64,000 bases of DNA from Beverwykella pulmonaria. Taxonomy: Eukaryota; Ascomycota; Dothideomycetes; Pleosporales; Melanommataceae. The stretch covers positions 3,453,151 through 3,517,150 of the forward strand of contig BCHH01000003.1 of assembly GCA_001599595.1 (NCBI GenBank), read 5' to 3'. This document shows, one piece after another, positions 46,621 through 59,633 of the stretch. Under the pieces are notes generated by a model. It worked only from the letters and a program-made list of their open reading frames with translations. It was not told where the DNA came from and ran no database searches. A program made the translations under genes and the position numbers. How positions within the stretch are numbered: position 1 is the stretch's first letter; every line of letters begins with the position of its first letter.

Positions 46621-49600
46621 AGCGAGCTGACATATTCTATGTTATTTCTTGCATGTTTTTATTTTTCAAGGCAGCTCACCAGGTTCAAATTGATTAGTAG
46701 GGAAGGAGATACCTGGATGTTCATGGGCCCTGGATTGATTATAAGGCAATGGGAGGGATGGGTAGGGCTTGGTTTGGACCCGGCGTAATTTTATTTCCGG
46801 GGAGGACAATCTGGCTCGATATGAGTTTGCATAGACGGGAACTTTTTTTCCATCGTAGTATAAAGTGTCTATACGGACTAGGATGGGAGGTGGGTCTTCG
46901 GAGGAAGAGCATCTAGGATAGGATAGGGAGCGCGGGTGCTGAATACAGTCCGTTAACTTTACATTGTGTGCACGTTTGTTGGCCTGGGAAGGTTTTGATG
47001 TGTGTTTGCTGACGCCTGGGGAGTAATGGATACGTCTAGTGTTGTATGCGGAAGGCAGCTCCTTGCACGTTGTCGTGTTCTGGAAATTGCCTTGCGGAAT
47101 GGACACGCCTTGAGTTGCCTAATTGTGACTAGGTATCGTGGGTGACCTGGAAGGCTAGTTATTACCAGCCTAGTCCACCTTGAAAGTTGAGGTGGATATA
47201 TGCCCCTATCTCTGAAATGTGCATTAGTCATGCTAGTTCCGTGCGTATGTAAGGAAGCATGGAATTAAGGGATCGCGCAACATGGAATATGCAACAGTAT
47301 ACTGAATCTGATCGGGTACATAGCTGTACAGCGCTACGCCGTCCGATACCATACTTGCTCTGTATATCGCTGTATGACGTATACAATACTTGACCGTACA
47401 TTTCGTGGGAAAAAAAGAAAACTACGCCTAACTGCTCATTCGTGAACAAGTCACCGACAAGTACTAACCCCGTAGCGGATGCAGCGTGTCTGATATTTTT
47501 TAAAATCTCCAGTGGGCTACACTGCGTGTTCCGGCTTTTAAGGAGAGCAACAGGCATAGCAGATAGGACCACGATGGAAGAATTATAACTGAATATAGTA
47601 CTTTTTAGTTAGCAAAAGTTAATCTTCTTGCCCTCTACTCGGGGTTGTCTACCATGTACGTCTTTTTTCTTGTACGTAGAAACGGGCATTAGTGCGGGCA
47701 GTGTGGTTGACATATGTGGCACTGTGTACGATACGCCAAGCCTGTTAACAGGATAATGGATACCTAGTGCAGCGGTAGTGTCAGATGAATAGAGGGACGC
47801 CGTGATACATCGCGACTGCGGTGGAAACAGAAATGGAATTCGGTGTTCTGAGATCAGTCGATTCATCGCACTTTGTTGCGGCGCTGTTGGTTAATGGCTG
47901 GTGAAGAGGGTAGTAAAGATTGTGGCGGGTTGAGGGTGATATGCGTGCTTTCATTTTTAGTGGATGAAGGGGTATGTTTGTATGAAACTTTGAGTTTTGG
48001 TTTCGAGATAGAGTGGTGCAATCTTTCTGATGGGGTGTATGAGATACAAAGAGGAAGTGAAGGTCGTGAAAGGTCGTGGAAGAATAAAGATGGAAGGCGG
48101 CACAATATCTGTACTCAAGGGTTGGTACCGGCACATTGGTGTTGGTAGCGACTTGCAAGGTGGGTATCCATCTTTGTTGGAGGAGCGGTAAGTCTGTCGG
48201 GCAAACTGTTTGTTGATTGCAGGTCTAGGTAGTTATCCGGCTACTATCAATTGATCAACCAATCGTTGGCCATGATACGAAAAGTGAAGGAGACGTGCAG
48301 ATCGCTTATTCGTGACGTATATTAAGGCGTAAAAATAGTCAAATTGTAAGAAAGTAGATTGAGAGGAATTTGGAACATTGAGAGTTGCATTCTACTTGAC
48401 GAACTGAAAGCATAGAATGAGTGACACATATCGCAACCTACCACTTCTCATGGGACATGCTCCTTCCAAGGCATAACCCATACTAAACAGATACAGCAGG
48501 GTGATGCAGAGCTAGTAGGACTCTGTTGATCCTTGGCTGAAATCGAGTTTGTCTAACGGTATGTGAAAAGGTGCGACAGAAATTATGTCAAGGGCGAGAG
48601 CCTAGATCATCGCATGAAAGAATCCCCGAAACTCGCGAGGACAACTCACAGCCAGGTCTAAAGAATGCCGCCTACCTGGAACTTCGTTGATTGAAAGGCC
48701 CGGAAGTGGTTCCGGGTACGCATACATGCACCCCATAGCATAGCGTGGAGGCGTGGAGGTGGCTGAACGAACAGCGCCCAGATCTCGAGTAACCTGACAT
48801 CGATCCACCTTCCGACACACTTGCCGCAGGCGAGCTTACGGCAAGAAACAACTGACCTGATCAATATCTCAAGGGCAATTGGCTGTGGCTAGAAAATAAG
48901 AAAATACATGGCGCGGGATATCTCGGAGGACCCATGCCCTTCACTCATAAGGCTGAGAAAATGTCGCGGGAGGGACCGCCTTTGCCGTGATCCCCGTCCA
49001 CCCGATAGTAAATCCCATGCAGGATCCTGGGGTGCATCTCGTTTCTGGGGATTGCATAGCAAATACAGGACGAGATGTAAAAATGTGCATTGGTGGCCTT
49101 CGGCTTAAGGTGAGATAGACACTTGGCGTGGCGGGCTGTGGCGGACAGTGGTGAGATAAACAGTTCGGCAGAAGGCGATCTTTACCTCTAGAGGCTGAGT
49201 TTGATGACCAAAGAGGCTCTCAGTGGTGATGTGGCTTTCGTCTCGTCATAGTTCGTGCGAATTAACCTGATGTTTGCCGGCAAGATGGAAAGATCATGCT
49301 ACGGATCGCTGATTGGTTACTGGCTCTCCACACCGTCCACCGTCCTCATTGGATCCCACACTTCGCTTTAAACGTTACAGTAATAGCCTGGAGTCATGTT
49401 CTAACAAGGGCACACCCGTACGCTAGAGTCACAACAAGGTAAAGAAATCGGACAATTGAACTCCACCATGCGTTGTCCCTCAGTCACCGCCAGATGGAAG
49501 GAAGAAGGAGGGTTGAATAAGGCCGGTGAAGAGGCCGACAGGGATTGGATTCCCTCGCACGGGCGGCTTACTGACGATTCGATTGATTAAGCGACGTTGC

Positions 49601-49731
49601 ATGGATGGCATGGATGGATGGGAAAATTGTTCAACCTTTCGCGACGAGGCGGTAGACGGCGTCGAATTCGTAGGCGAAGTGCGACGGAGAAACGACATGA
49701 ACTGAGGATGGAATGAGATGGAATGAGATCT

Positions 49732-49760
49732 CTCACTCACACATACACACATACACACGA
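49732..49760. repeat. CA-rich simple repeat
   Basis: Imperfect (CACA/CATA)n run next to duplicated GGAATGAGAT units (49710-49729). Confidence 0.6.
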
Positions 49761-50943
49761 GATGCTTAGAGATGCAGATGTGCCTGGACCAGCTGGAACG
49801 CGTGCTCGACATTGTCAATCGCACGACGATCCGACAAGGTTACACCTGAGAATAATTCTCCGAGAAATGCGCAACCGCACCGTGATATTATTCGTCGTCG
49901 ATCAGTCAGTGCGTGCATGCTGTGAAGAAGGGCTCCACTTCGCTTGAAACTCGCTGTGCTTGCCTCATTTTTGGCAAGTCTTTGTGAGACACTCCCAGCA
50001 CGCAAGGAGGAAACAGTGCAAGTAACGCTGAGTATTGGCGTTTCGCAGAGGCGGGCCTTGGTAGGCGGCCAAGTCCTCAAAATGGGATGTGGAAGTGCTC
50101 CAAAGTTTAAGTAGGGACGACGTGAGGCTGAGTCCATGACAAGCTGTAACGCGGACGGAGAAACGTCGCGCTGGGATGCGGCGCCCAGATAGCACCCGGC
50201 GTTGCGGGTGACGATGTCAGTGTTGATGGGATGTGAACGTCGAGAGTCGTGGTGGGGAATGCGAAGTCGCAGGGTTCCACGGCCAAGTAGCCAGCGGCAT
50301 ACCTTTCTTCGTCGAAGCCGCATAAATGGAACAAACATCCGCCAGGCGGAAGTCGAAGCCCCGCTGCATCCTCTGAAGCGCCACTGGCGACTGTTTTTGT
50401 CTGGTTCGCTGATCCCATGGCGAGGTGCTTCGGCCAGCGATCCCAGACTCACCATCAGCTCCATCAACCCATCAGTCCATCACTCTTCCCATCCACCTCG
50501 CAATGCCGAAGCGCTCATAGCGGCAGATGTTCACATTCTGCTCGTGACCCCTTCTCGTCCTCCTCCACAATGTCCACCCCGTATTTTCAGCAATAAGGGA
50601 TTCGCTAAACGCGCGCGCTGTGCATGAGACATTTCTGCGATTGGGACGTTCGCGCGCAGGCCTCACATCCATCACCAACCTATCCTTTGCCAGCTTCCGT
50701 GAAGGGAAGCAGCCCGGATCTGATGCAAGGGGCGTTATTCGCTATCTTGCTAGCCTAGGTTTTACAAAACACACATACAATACAAGAGGATGTGAAGAGG
50801 CTGTGCTGTCCTGCAAGTGAAGCTTTCCCGACCCGAATAATCGAGGTCATGCCCTCATGAGATGCCGCCGCACGCTCGATGCAATTCCTGCTTGTAAGAT
50901 TCCGTAGAGGCAACTCCTTGCGAGCGTGCAGCCCTCCATCCAT

Positions 50944-50963
50944 CCAGCCAGCCAGCCAGCCAG
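50944..50963. repeat. (CCAG)5 microsatellite
   Basis: Five exact CCAG units preceded by CATC repeats. Confidence 0.75.
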
Positions 50964-51099
50964 CTGAGCGTCGCTCTCTTCCGGCGCATCAGTCATCGCA
51001 CCTCTCAGCGGTGGGAATAAGGCAAACCCGGGTCAGCGAGAAAAGCGGTGGGCTGGTCTTAGACGTCTTCCGCCGCAAAAAGCAATCGCGAAGTCGTGC

Positions 51100-51127
51100 G
51101 TGTCGTCGTTCGTCGTTCGTTCGTTCG
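51100..51127. repeat. (TCGT/GTTC)n microsatellite
   Basis: Imperfect run of TCG/TTCG units. Confidence 0.6.
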
Positions 51128-51808
51128 AGAGTGCCACTCTTGGTTTCCTCGTCTTCTCCATGGAGGAGAATTATCATGCAGCTTTAGGTTTGCTGATTGC
51201 GCATACTGGGCCCGGTCATCATGCTTTGGAAAATCTCTGCTGCATCTGCCATCCACGCCCGGCGCAAACGGGTGTTGGATCATTGGTGGGGGTTCTGTCG
51301 GCTCGTGCATCGAGTCAGTCAGCCCCTGCAGCTGTGAACGTCACTGCGACAACTCCACGTCGTATCTCGGCCTGGCTACAGCTGCCCAGGCACGTTACTC
51401 ATCGTCATAATTGTGATATAATGTATCAACTTTTTTCATTTAGGATCTAGGCATAACACACGATGCAACGCTAAAGTCTATGGTTTTAATGAGCCTCCCT
51501 TCGACAACACCAATCCCCCTCCCACACGTATGTACGGATGCTCACTGGTGGGCGCGGTCATATACATGGACCATAACGAAATATGGAAAGTGGCCTTTGG
51601 AACATGGATTTGAAAATTGTTCGGGCCGATTGAGAATATACACAGGCGACCTAGGGTCTGGAAAGTAAAGGAAATCGTGACAATTCAAGTCAAGAATGTA
51701 AATAGAATCAGCTCCATAGGGTGACGCCGTTTCGCCCCAGCGGCATCGTAATCATGGCGTCGTGAGAAGTTCAATGAAACTTATCGTGCAATGAATCCGG
51801 ATCAAGAG

Positions 51809-53343
51809 CTACAGCCAGTTTTGATAGGTTGAGTCAAAAGTACCCAGTCCACCAAAGTTGTTGCTTTGGTCCAATAACCAAGGATCGTTCGGTAAGGAAA
51901 CCGCACTTGTTTCGCTATAGTCTGTCGGGTACGTCGAAGCTCCATCGCTTGGACTTGTGCTAGCCAAGCTGCTTGACACGGTGCTAAGCTCCTTAGCGAA
52001 ATCGAGATTGAATCCTTGGCCATCAGGAGCACACGTAGACGGAATCGACGTTGGGGCCAAACGACACTCGCTCGGTCCTGAAGTCGCCAGACGATACACT
52101 GGGCTATCTTCCCAGAACAAAGACTCACTCACAGTCGACTGTGCAGGTTTGAAGTCCAAGTCCCTCAGGTCTCCGAATAAAGCGGGTTCGCCAATATCCG
52201 AATGCGACGAAGAAGATGTTGTAAGACCAGGAGCGCTTTGCTTGGATTCGCCGCTGTGAGATATCGGTTGCGTCAAGCTGTCGTTCAGCTTGCTGGGGTC
52301 TAGCGGAAGGTCACCGGCGGACCAAAGAGGGTTGATCAGTCCAGCAGACGGCATGGACCACTCGCTGTCGAGATTGGGAAGACAGTCCTGTGAAGGCGAA
52401 GTGGAGAGACTGCCGTATCCGAAATTTCGGTTGATGGGCGTAACAGTATTGGACCAGGGCCACTGTTGCGTCGAGAGGGCGTCGCTCTGACTCTCGCTTG
52501 GAGAATTGTCATCCTGGCCGAAAGTCGAGCTTTGGCCAGTGAAGAGCGGCTCTTGAAAGCCATTGGTATCGAGTCCACCAGTCAAAGGGGTGACGGGAAG
52601 GCTGTCCACAGAACGTTGGGCAGAGCCAAACATTGCATAGAAGTCTGTATTCGACAAGGACAGTGTGTCCATGGAGCGCTGAGCTGGAGGATCTGATGGA
52701 CCGTAGGCGTTGCTTTGCGAGAAAGCGGCGAACGCTGCATGCCCGTGGAGAGTATGGGGTCGCGGGATCTTGTAGGGCGCACCTGAAACGTGAGCGCTGT
52801 TGTTGTTTCGGTGGCAGGGCTTGTGATGGCCGTTCGCAAAAACGGTCAATGTGCTTTCCGATTGAGCTGATGTAAGCTTAGGCTTCGTTCTCGCGCCGTG
52901 GAGCGTGTGTTTGCCCGTGTCAAGCTTCAGCTCGAGGCTCTCTTTCTTTATGCCGCAGATGCATTTGGCGCCGGAATGGCAGCAGCAGCGACTCTCATGG
53001 ACTGGGGCATAATTAGAGACCTCGTCACCACTGGTGTCAGTTAGATTCTCACCCTTGGCATCGCCCGTGTCTTTGAGCTTGTCCTTCTTATCGCCGCAGT
53101 CGCACTTTGCGTGATGAGACTTGGACTTGCGCGCACCACGGCAGTGCTCGCATTGCTTGACAGGACGACCCTTAGGGTTGATGTGGTGTAGCTCGCGGTC
53201 TAGAGAGTGGACGATTTAGCTCATGCTCGCAATGCACACAAGGAAGCTTGCCGAGGTGATGTACCGGTGTGGTTGCACCCGCTCACACGATGGCCCTTGA
53301 TGCACGAAGAGCATGCGAACTTCTCGCCTTCGATGAGAGGCAT
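51809..53343 (-). CDS. copper-fist transcription factor (Cuf1/Mac1-like)
   Basis: Exons 53265-53343 and 51809-53199; 489 aa. The copper-fist DNA-binding domain opens the protein: MPLIEGEKFACSSCIKGHRV, SGCNHTDRELHHINPKGRP across the 65-bp intron, then QCEHCRGARKSKSHHAKCDC. It contains the four zinc/copper-cluster cysteine groups and the RGRP-type minor-groove segment (here KGRP). A second cysteine cluster, SRCCCHSGAKCICG (~residue 95), resembles the copper-sensing Cys motifs of Cuf1/Mac1. The rest is Ser-rich and acidic, as expected for an activation region. It probably controls copper uptake and/or detoxification genes. Start 53343 is fixed by the canonical N-terminus. Ace1-type and Mac1-type roles cannot be separated from the sequence. 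Confidence 0.9.
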
Positions 53344-55837
53344 GCCTAAGTGGTTGCGGCCGATAGCGGTCGTCGCACTTAGTTGGACGGTGCTGGCGGC
53401 GGATCGGAGAGCGAGGCGACAAGGACAAAGACGAAACAGGCCAAAGAGGACGGCGGCGCAGACAACTGCAGCGGCCGGACGAAGGTACAGGCAAGTAAAG
53501 ACAAGGCAGAACAGTAGTGTATCGATGTAAACGCCGGGGGTATCTATGTCAATGCTAGGAATAAAACCAACGGGCTGGCCGAGGACGAGACCGTGAACGC
53601 CGGAAACGACACCGCGAAGTGCAGAGTGGAGAGTGGAGAGGGGCGAGGGGAGTTCTTAGAATAGAGGAAGGTGAGAACCGAGCACCAAAAGGCGCTGGCC
53701 GAAAAGCGTGGTATCGGAACGCTGTGGGGAGGCCAAAACGGCAGATATGGGGGGAGTGTGATGTGTAGAGAGTGAGGTCAAGAGCAGGAAGTGCGGCGGC
53801 GGCGCGACCTTTGAGCCCTTGCGCACGGCCTGGCCTCGTCGTGGGGCGCGATGCCGTCCTGGGCTAGCGGCATCGACAACCCGCTTTCTCGCAGTTGCCC
53901 GGGCCTCTTTTTTCTTTACGCCGCGCCACGCCTATCTAGGAATCATGGCGATGACCGATGACCGATGACCCTGCTGCCGTGGGCGCCTTGCCCAGCACGA
54001 CTCAAGCCTGCACCAGCGAGGTGCTGCGCGTAGCGTGGGAGCGCATGCAAGCCCTTCTCGAGTCACTGCAGGGCCTGTGCTGCCAGCCCACCCTTTTGCT
54101 GCTGCTCGAGCCGTTGCCGTGTGTGCTCGAGGGCGATGTCTTGCAGCAGGTCGACCTCGCTTCTTTCAACGTTTGTTTTGTGCAACCCGCACACCAGGGC
54201 CCCATCTGACGACCTCGGCGGCTGCTGGCAGCACATCACGCGCCGGCGTGGGCACCGCTGTGCGTTTCAGCGCAAGTGGCCTGCAGACACTGCTCCACGT
54301 CGATGCTTGACCGCCGGCGTGCTGGTGGCAGGAAGCTGTCCCAGGAGGAGGATAACCTGCCGCTACATGATCGGCAGTCCCTGGGAGAGTCCCGTTGCCA
54401 AGGGAGATCGAGTTATTGTCTGCAGCAATAGTGTCCACGGATATGAGTATTTCTGGCCGGCAGAACCGCCACTCTCAGGTACATTGCCCGCTTGTATATC
54501 GTGCTCCAGCGTCGGAGCCTGGCTGCCCGTAAGCCGCCAGCCTGGTGTCTCGATGATTGCTAGCAGCATCCGGCGCAGGTCGTATAGGCAGAGAATTACC
54601 CCAGGAAATCTAGATCGACAGTGACAGTAATTATTGCCAACCGTTGGCATGCTTACGGCTTGATCTGTTTGAAACGCATGCCATCATCTTTGGACGTTGT
54701 GTGATCCGGCTTCGGTGAGCAATTGGGTTCCACATTCCCTGCACACGCGGTGGTTTCTAGTCCTCGTCTCCGATTTGATGATGCGGCTTTCGTATGCTGC
54801 TGTATCGCTGCAGTATGGACGTCGTGATATGCTGAGAGGACTGCTAATGTAAATCAAGCAATAGAGAAATAGCCTGGGCAACTGGGCTTCTTTGTACAAG
54901 CACCTGATGTCCTTTGGGACGCACCTTGACACCTCAGCTAGGTGGCACGTTCCACTTAATTCGCTGCCGTTTTCGGAGCGCTTGAGCGGAGGTAATCGAA
55001 ATCGTGATTATGAGAACTCAGAAAACACATACCATTTCCAATTCATACACTTTGTAGGCGGCTCCGTAATAACATCCTCCTGGCCGAGCTTTTCAGCCCC
55101 GTACTTGATCTATTATTGAATTTTGCGTTGTAGTACTTATTGTACATTGCCATAGGTAGACAATAAGGGTGCTCGAAATCACGATTCCTCATGGATAAAT
55201 TGCCCCGCCATTATCAGTCACTTGGAGTGCGTCTCAATAATTACCAGCAACATCGTGATTGCCCACCTCGCCCCACGGTGTAAGTCATACTATTAGTTGA
55301 AAAAGTCTTGCTGGTAGATACAGAATGGCTAAAGTAGAGCAAAACTGACACCTTCTTCCCATGCGTTTTTCTTACCACCCCAGTTATTCTCCTTAAATAT
55401 GGTGGCTTGCAATATAGGAGTGAGGTTGCGACCCGGTGTTGCTCTTGATGAGACGCGACTCGAAGCGTTGGGGCAAAAAGGTGAAAGGTTATGCCGTAGC
55501 CCGACCACATCGCAACCTGCGAATCTTCAGAGGTGAGAAAACACGGACGTGTGAGGGTAGAGAGAAATGCTACTTTTCATGTAGCAACGTCTATGAACGG
55601 TATGTGTTTCTCCGCCGCTACCCACGCTCATCGAGGACGTTGTCCCCAGTTTGCCGCGCTAGTACCGTAAAGTGCAAGGGCACCTACAGCAAAACCCTCG
55701 GCCTCTTCATCTCTCGCTCACAACACCTCCGAAGCACCCCAGCGCGACAACCCCAGATTCTCCGCAACCCGCAAACCATTCCTTTACAGTCGCGTAGACG
55801 CGCATCGCCCATTGTCGCCCTCGCGACACTGTCCGAG
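53344..55837. other. 2.5-kb divergent spacer
   Basis: Leaders of two divergent transcription-factor genes. The in-frame open region 55436-55837 upstream of the Rgt1-like start is Arg-rich and treated as 5' UTR. Frames at 53958-54624 show no motifs. Confidence 0.5.
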
Positions 55838-58454
55838 ATGACCTCCAATACTTCCTACGATGCCGAGTCGCAGATGGGAGCTGGGGCCGGGCTCTACCCT
55901 AACCCCAACAGCCAGAACGGTGAACCTGCGCCCGCACAGCAGCAGCAGCACCAGCCACAGCAGCATACACAAACACACACCGACTCGGATCTCCAATTAC
56001 AAGAGAGCCTGCAGCACCTCCAGCGAGGGACTGAGATGATGCACGCGGTGGCCCCGCAGGGACACCAGATGAGCGCATTGAACGCGGCGCACCACCAATT
56101 CCAGACGCCGCCTCGACCGACACATTCTCCACAGCAAATGGCGCAGTCTGTCATGAGCTTAGATGGCCACGATCTTTATAGCGACCATGACAGCTCGAGT
56201 CGGAAACGCTCCAAGGTCTCGCGCGCATGCGACGAGTGCCGGCGGAAGAAGGTTTGGTTGCTGTTATCCCGCAGGCAGACGCGTCAAGCTTATAAAAAGT
56301 AGATTCGATGCGACGCGACCAGCGAGAACGGACCAGAAGCTTGCTCAAGCTGCAAAAGGACGGGGGCACGGTGTCAATTCAGCAGACAACCAATGAAACG
56401 CGGGCCGAGCAAAGGGTAGGTCGCATTTATCGCAAGACCACAACTTGCTAACGCGAGTGCTTAGATATATTAAAGAGCTGGCCGACCGACTGAATTCACT
56501 AGAAAACCAGATTCAACATCCCCCAGCCGCACCCCAGAACTACGATTTTGGCGGCGACCAGAGCCTGAACGATGCTCAAACCTCGTCACAGGTGCCCATG
56601 AAGCGCACTCATTCCATCTCCGAAGGATTTCAAGATCCATACAAGAGCTGGTCTGGTCAAGACCGTGGTACATATTACACCTCAAGCTTCAACGTCAATA
56701 CCATGCTAACTTGCCAAGAATATCCATCCAACGGCACGGGTCAAGCTCTGAACAGACGTCCTTCCTTCGCGGATATGACCCTGGCTGGAAGTCTGATCGC
56801 AGGGTCTAATGAAGGGATTATTAAAGCGTATGTGAATGTCTCTCCCTTGAGTTCTGGCCCGCCATTACATCCCTTATTCGTAATCTTCCCTTGCCATTCA
56901 ATATGAGTGGAGAGATATGGACTAGGGTCAATCTTATAACGCGGTCATTTAACGACTCTGAGCTAAGCCATTCCCAGATATTACAATACCATTCACCAGA
57001 CCTTTCCAATTCTGCCACAGGAGTCATCCTCCTTGAATCGTCTAACCAATTGTCCTGCAAAGCTGCGAGAAGCCTTCTTCTTAGCATTAGAATGCGGTGT
57101 GCGCTCTTTTGCTCCCAGGGCTTTAACCCCCAGCGAAATTAGTCTCAATCAACTGATGCATCAATGCCTCGAGGCCGTAGATACTGCGCAGCATATGCTT
57201 AGCGACACCGATAGCTCACGCCAGCTGTACAACAACCTAGTGTTCTGTCAGTCGCTAGCGTTGTTGACACTTGCATCTGACAAGCCAGGGCCAGGACCGG
57301 TGGGCAACACGGCAGATCTTCTCGGTCGTCTTGCAGGACGCATTTCAGAGCTGGGTCTCAACGACTCGAAAGTCATAGCAAGTCTGCGAGAGCAAAACCA
57401 GGACAGCTTTGACACATCACGTCGTCTATTTTGGGTTGCATTCAATTTAGACCGTTTCCACGCGTCTAGTCGAAATAAGGACCTTGCATTGCCGCTATAT
57501 TCTGGTTCTGTGACTCGCGATGATTATGTCGCACTAGGCGAAGTTGCCTACAACTTGACCCGTAAGTTATGCTCTGTCATGTAATCATCACTTTACTGAT
57601 CTCTGTCAATAGGCGCTGCAGATATCGTTGGTCAGATCGCCTATATTACTCGTGCTAGTAACGTACCCAATGTGGAGCCCACATTCGCGTTTGCAGCATT
57701 GACTGGAACTTCACCATCAGCCTTGTATCTTAACGGACAATTGTCCCGCTACCGAGAATCGCTCGAGCTTACCAACCTCCCAAGCAACTCTCCTCCTCAG
57801 TTAGCATCTCAGTATCTCCACATTCTTGTTGCTCGACTATCCGTACATACATCCTCGAGCGAAACACTCGCCTTGACGAAAGAACTCCTCGGTAATCTAA
57901 TGACAGGAAGCATAACGCCTCTTCATCACATCTTTGCCACCCTAGTTGCAACTACCTTGACTGAGCTCTCCGATCGCGTCGAGACACAAGTCGAAGCCCA
58001 CGCCAGCATGAGGGAGATGAATGATGCAATTGAAAACGGCCAGATCATACACCGAAGCGCAGATGGTCTAGGTTGGGACACTGCCATCCGGGAACTCCTA
58101 CAACAGAAGAGAGACCCGACACCCTCAAGCACAGCTCTAGGACAGACCAGTCCCATATCTCAGCCAAACATGGCCGGCCTGCAGCATCTTGCTGCCGCCG
58201 CAGTGGGAGAGCGGGAAGGCGTGGACGCGAGACCTGCCAGCAGTGGAGGCAACGGCGTGACCGCACCAACCCAGTCTAGCCATGAGCACGATGTTTCAGC
58301 AGCCATACTGGCTGCCGAGGTAGCAGCAAAAGCCCAAGCAACCGCTGCTGCTGCACAGAAACAGCTCCAGAACTCGTCGAACAATAGTAACGGCGGAAAC
58401 AATTACGATTCCAGTACTTTAGTAAAAGATGGATTATTCGCAGGCTTGTCCTAG
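55838..58454 (+). CDS. Zn2Cys6 transcription factor, Rgt1-like
   Basis: Six exons: 55838-56251, 56303-56415, 56465-56667, 56719-56827, 56978-57561, 57613-58454; 754 aa. A Gln/His-rich N-terminus is followed by the C6 cluster CDECRRKK|IRC...CSSC...C (Cys131, 134, 141, 152, 155, 162) split by intron 1, then KRGPSKGYIKELADRLNSLE, the linker/coiled coil characteristic of Rgt1-type regulators of glucose transport and signalling. The middle homology region includes IIKAYYNTIHQTFPILPQ and RRLFWVAFNLDR. The tail is Ala/Gln/Asn-rich. Intron 1 has an unusual GTTTGG donor; retaining it stops the protein inside the zinc cluster. Intron 3 was chosen because TGCTAAC and CAAG sit correctly at its end. Target genes are inferred from the family only. 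Confidence 0.85.
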
Positions 58455-59633
58455 CGACCCCTTTACTTCCTCTTATATGTTTCTACTCATTTTAATATCT
58501 TCCAGGACCTTTTCGATTTCTTTTTCGAGTACAGCGTCTCATTTTCTTTCTCAAGATTACACCTACTACTTGGGTTATATAGCCTGTACAAAAGGCGATG
58601 GGGTCTCTAAGTATGGCCCGTGATCTTGCTCTTTTTGGGCTTCTTGGAAGGGGTTTTCTCTTTCGATCATGGTAAGAACGCCTGTTTTTGGCGTCGGTGA
58701 CGGACCTTGATCGACTCGACGCATCCATACGCTCACATGTGTATATGATATAATCTGCTCTGTTTTCTGCCTTGCTGTCTTTTCTGTGTTTTTCCGAGTT
58801 TATACCCCTTTTCTTTTTCCTTCTTGGCTTCGCTTCTGGTCGGACAAACGAAGGGCTTCAGCGCGATTGCTGGGCCGCACGCGGAGGTCAACGAGAGATG
58901 GACAGCGTTGGAATGCTTATGTAGGATATTTGACTCGTGCAACTGGATGGGGTGGGAGCAGGATATATATGTAATATGAGAAGCTCTGAGAGCCCTGGAA
59001 AATATGAATGCTACTACAATTAATAAGTCCACTCTTGACTTCTGCATGCTTTGTTGCACATGCATTTCTAGTTCCCCATGGAGACTTACATGGTTGTGGG
59101 AAGCAGTCAAGAGGATAGGGTTGGGCTGAGCTAGGCGATCGAACAAGCTAGGATGCGAGTCATGGTTTCGTTGTAGGATGCCGAGGCGCATGAAGACAGC
59201 AACAGTAGTGGGTCAGGTATTGTGGTTGCGGCTGTGGTCAGTAGTTGGTATGCAATATGTTGGCTGTGAGATGATGCGAGGCTGACAGAAACACCAGTTG
59301 ACGCGATAGAAAAATACACATCGCAAAGTAAGAAATAGCCGATGAAACATATTGTTAGATGCAACCCAAACTCTTCTTAGTGAGACATCGATAGAATGCT
59401 TTTCTGTACCATTCTATATAGATACAGAGATTTATGTTGAGAAGGAAGAAGTAAGATGTTCAAATACAGCCATGTAAGATACCTCCCGACATTTTAAATA
59501 TAAGAACTCCGCGAAAGGGTATATATATATCATGTGAAAATCAACAAAGCTTTTCTTCCGCTACATTGTCTCAAATAAATGCCACCGTGATGTTTCCTTC
59601 CTATCACATATCGCCCTTTTTGCTCCCTTATAC
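58455..59633. other. convergent 3' spacer
   Basis: 1.2 kb between the Rgt1-like and Rec114-like stops, pyrimidine-rich near 58500. A 152-codon minus-strand frame (58733-59191) has no recognisable features. Confidence 0.5.

Larger units (their letters stand above)
46381..51808. other. 5.4-kb gene-poor interval with simple repeats
   Basis: The largest gap in the window, between ATG13 and the copper-fist gene (both 3' ends point into it). Frames up to 233 codons (49766-50467 minus) lack motifs and have a skewed Arg/Ser/Cys composition. Scattered low-complexity sequence is listed separately. I saw no tRNA B-box-like sequence and no transposon ends. Confidence 0.5.

Noticed and set aside
49766..50467. 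233-codon minus-strand frame
   Set aside because: Arg/Ser/Cys-skewed composition, no motifs, and equally long overlapping frames on the other strand; probably chance in a GC-rich gap.
55436..55837. In-frame N-terminal extension of the Rgt1-like protein
   Set aside because: Arg/Lys-rich text unlike the family; ATG 55838 directly precedes the typical polar Gln-rich start.
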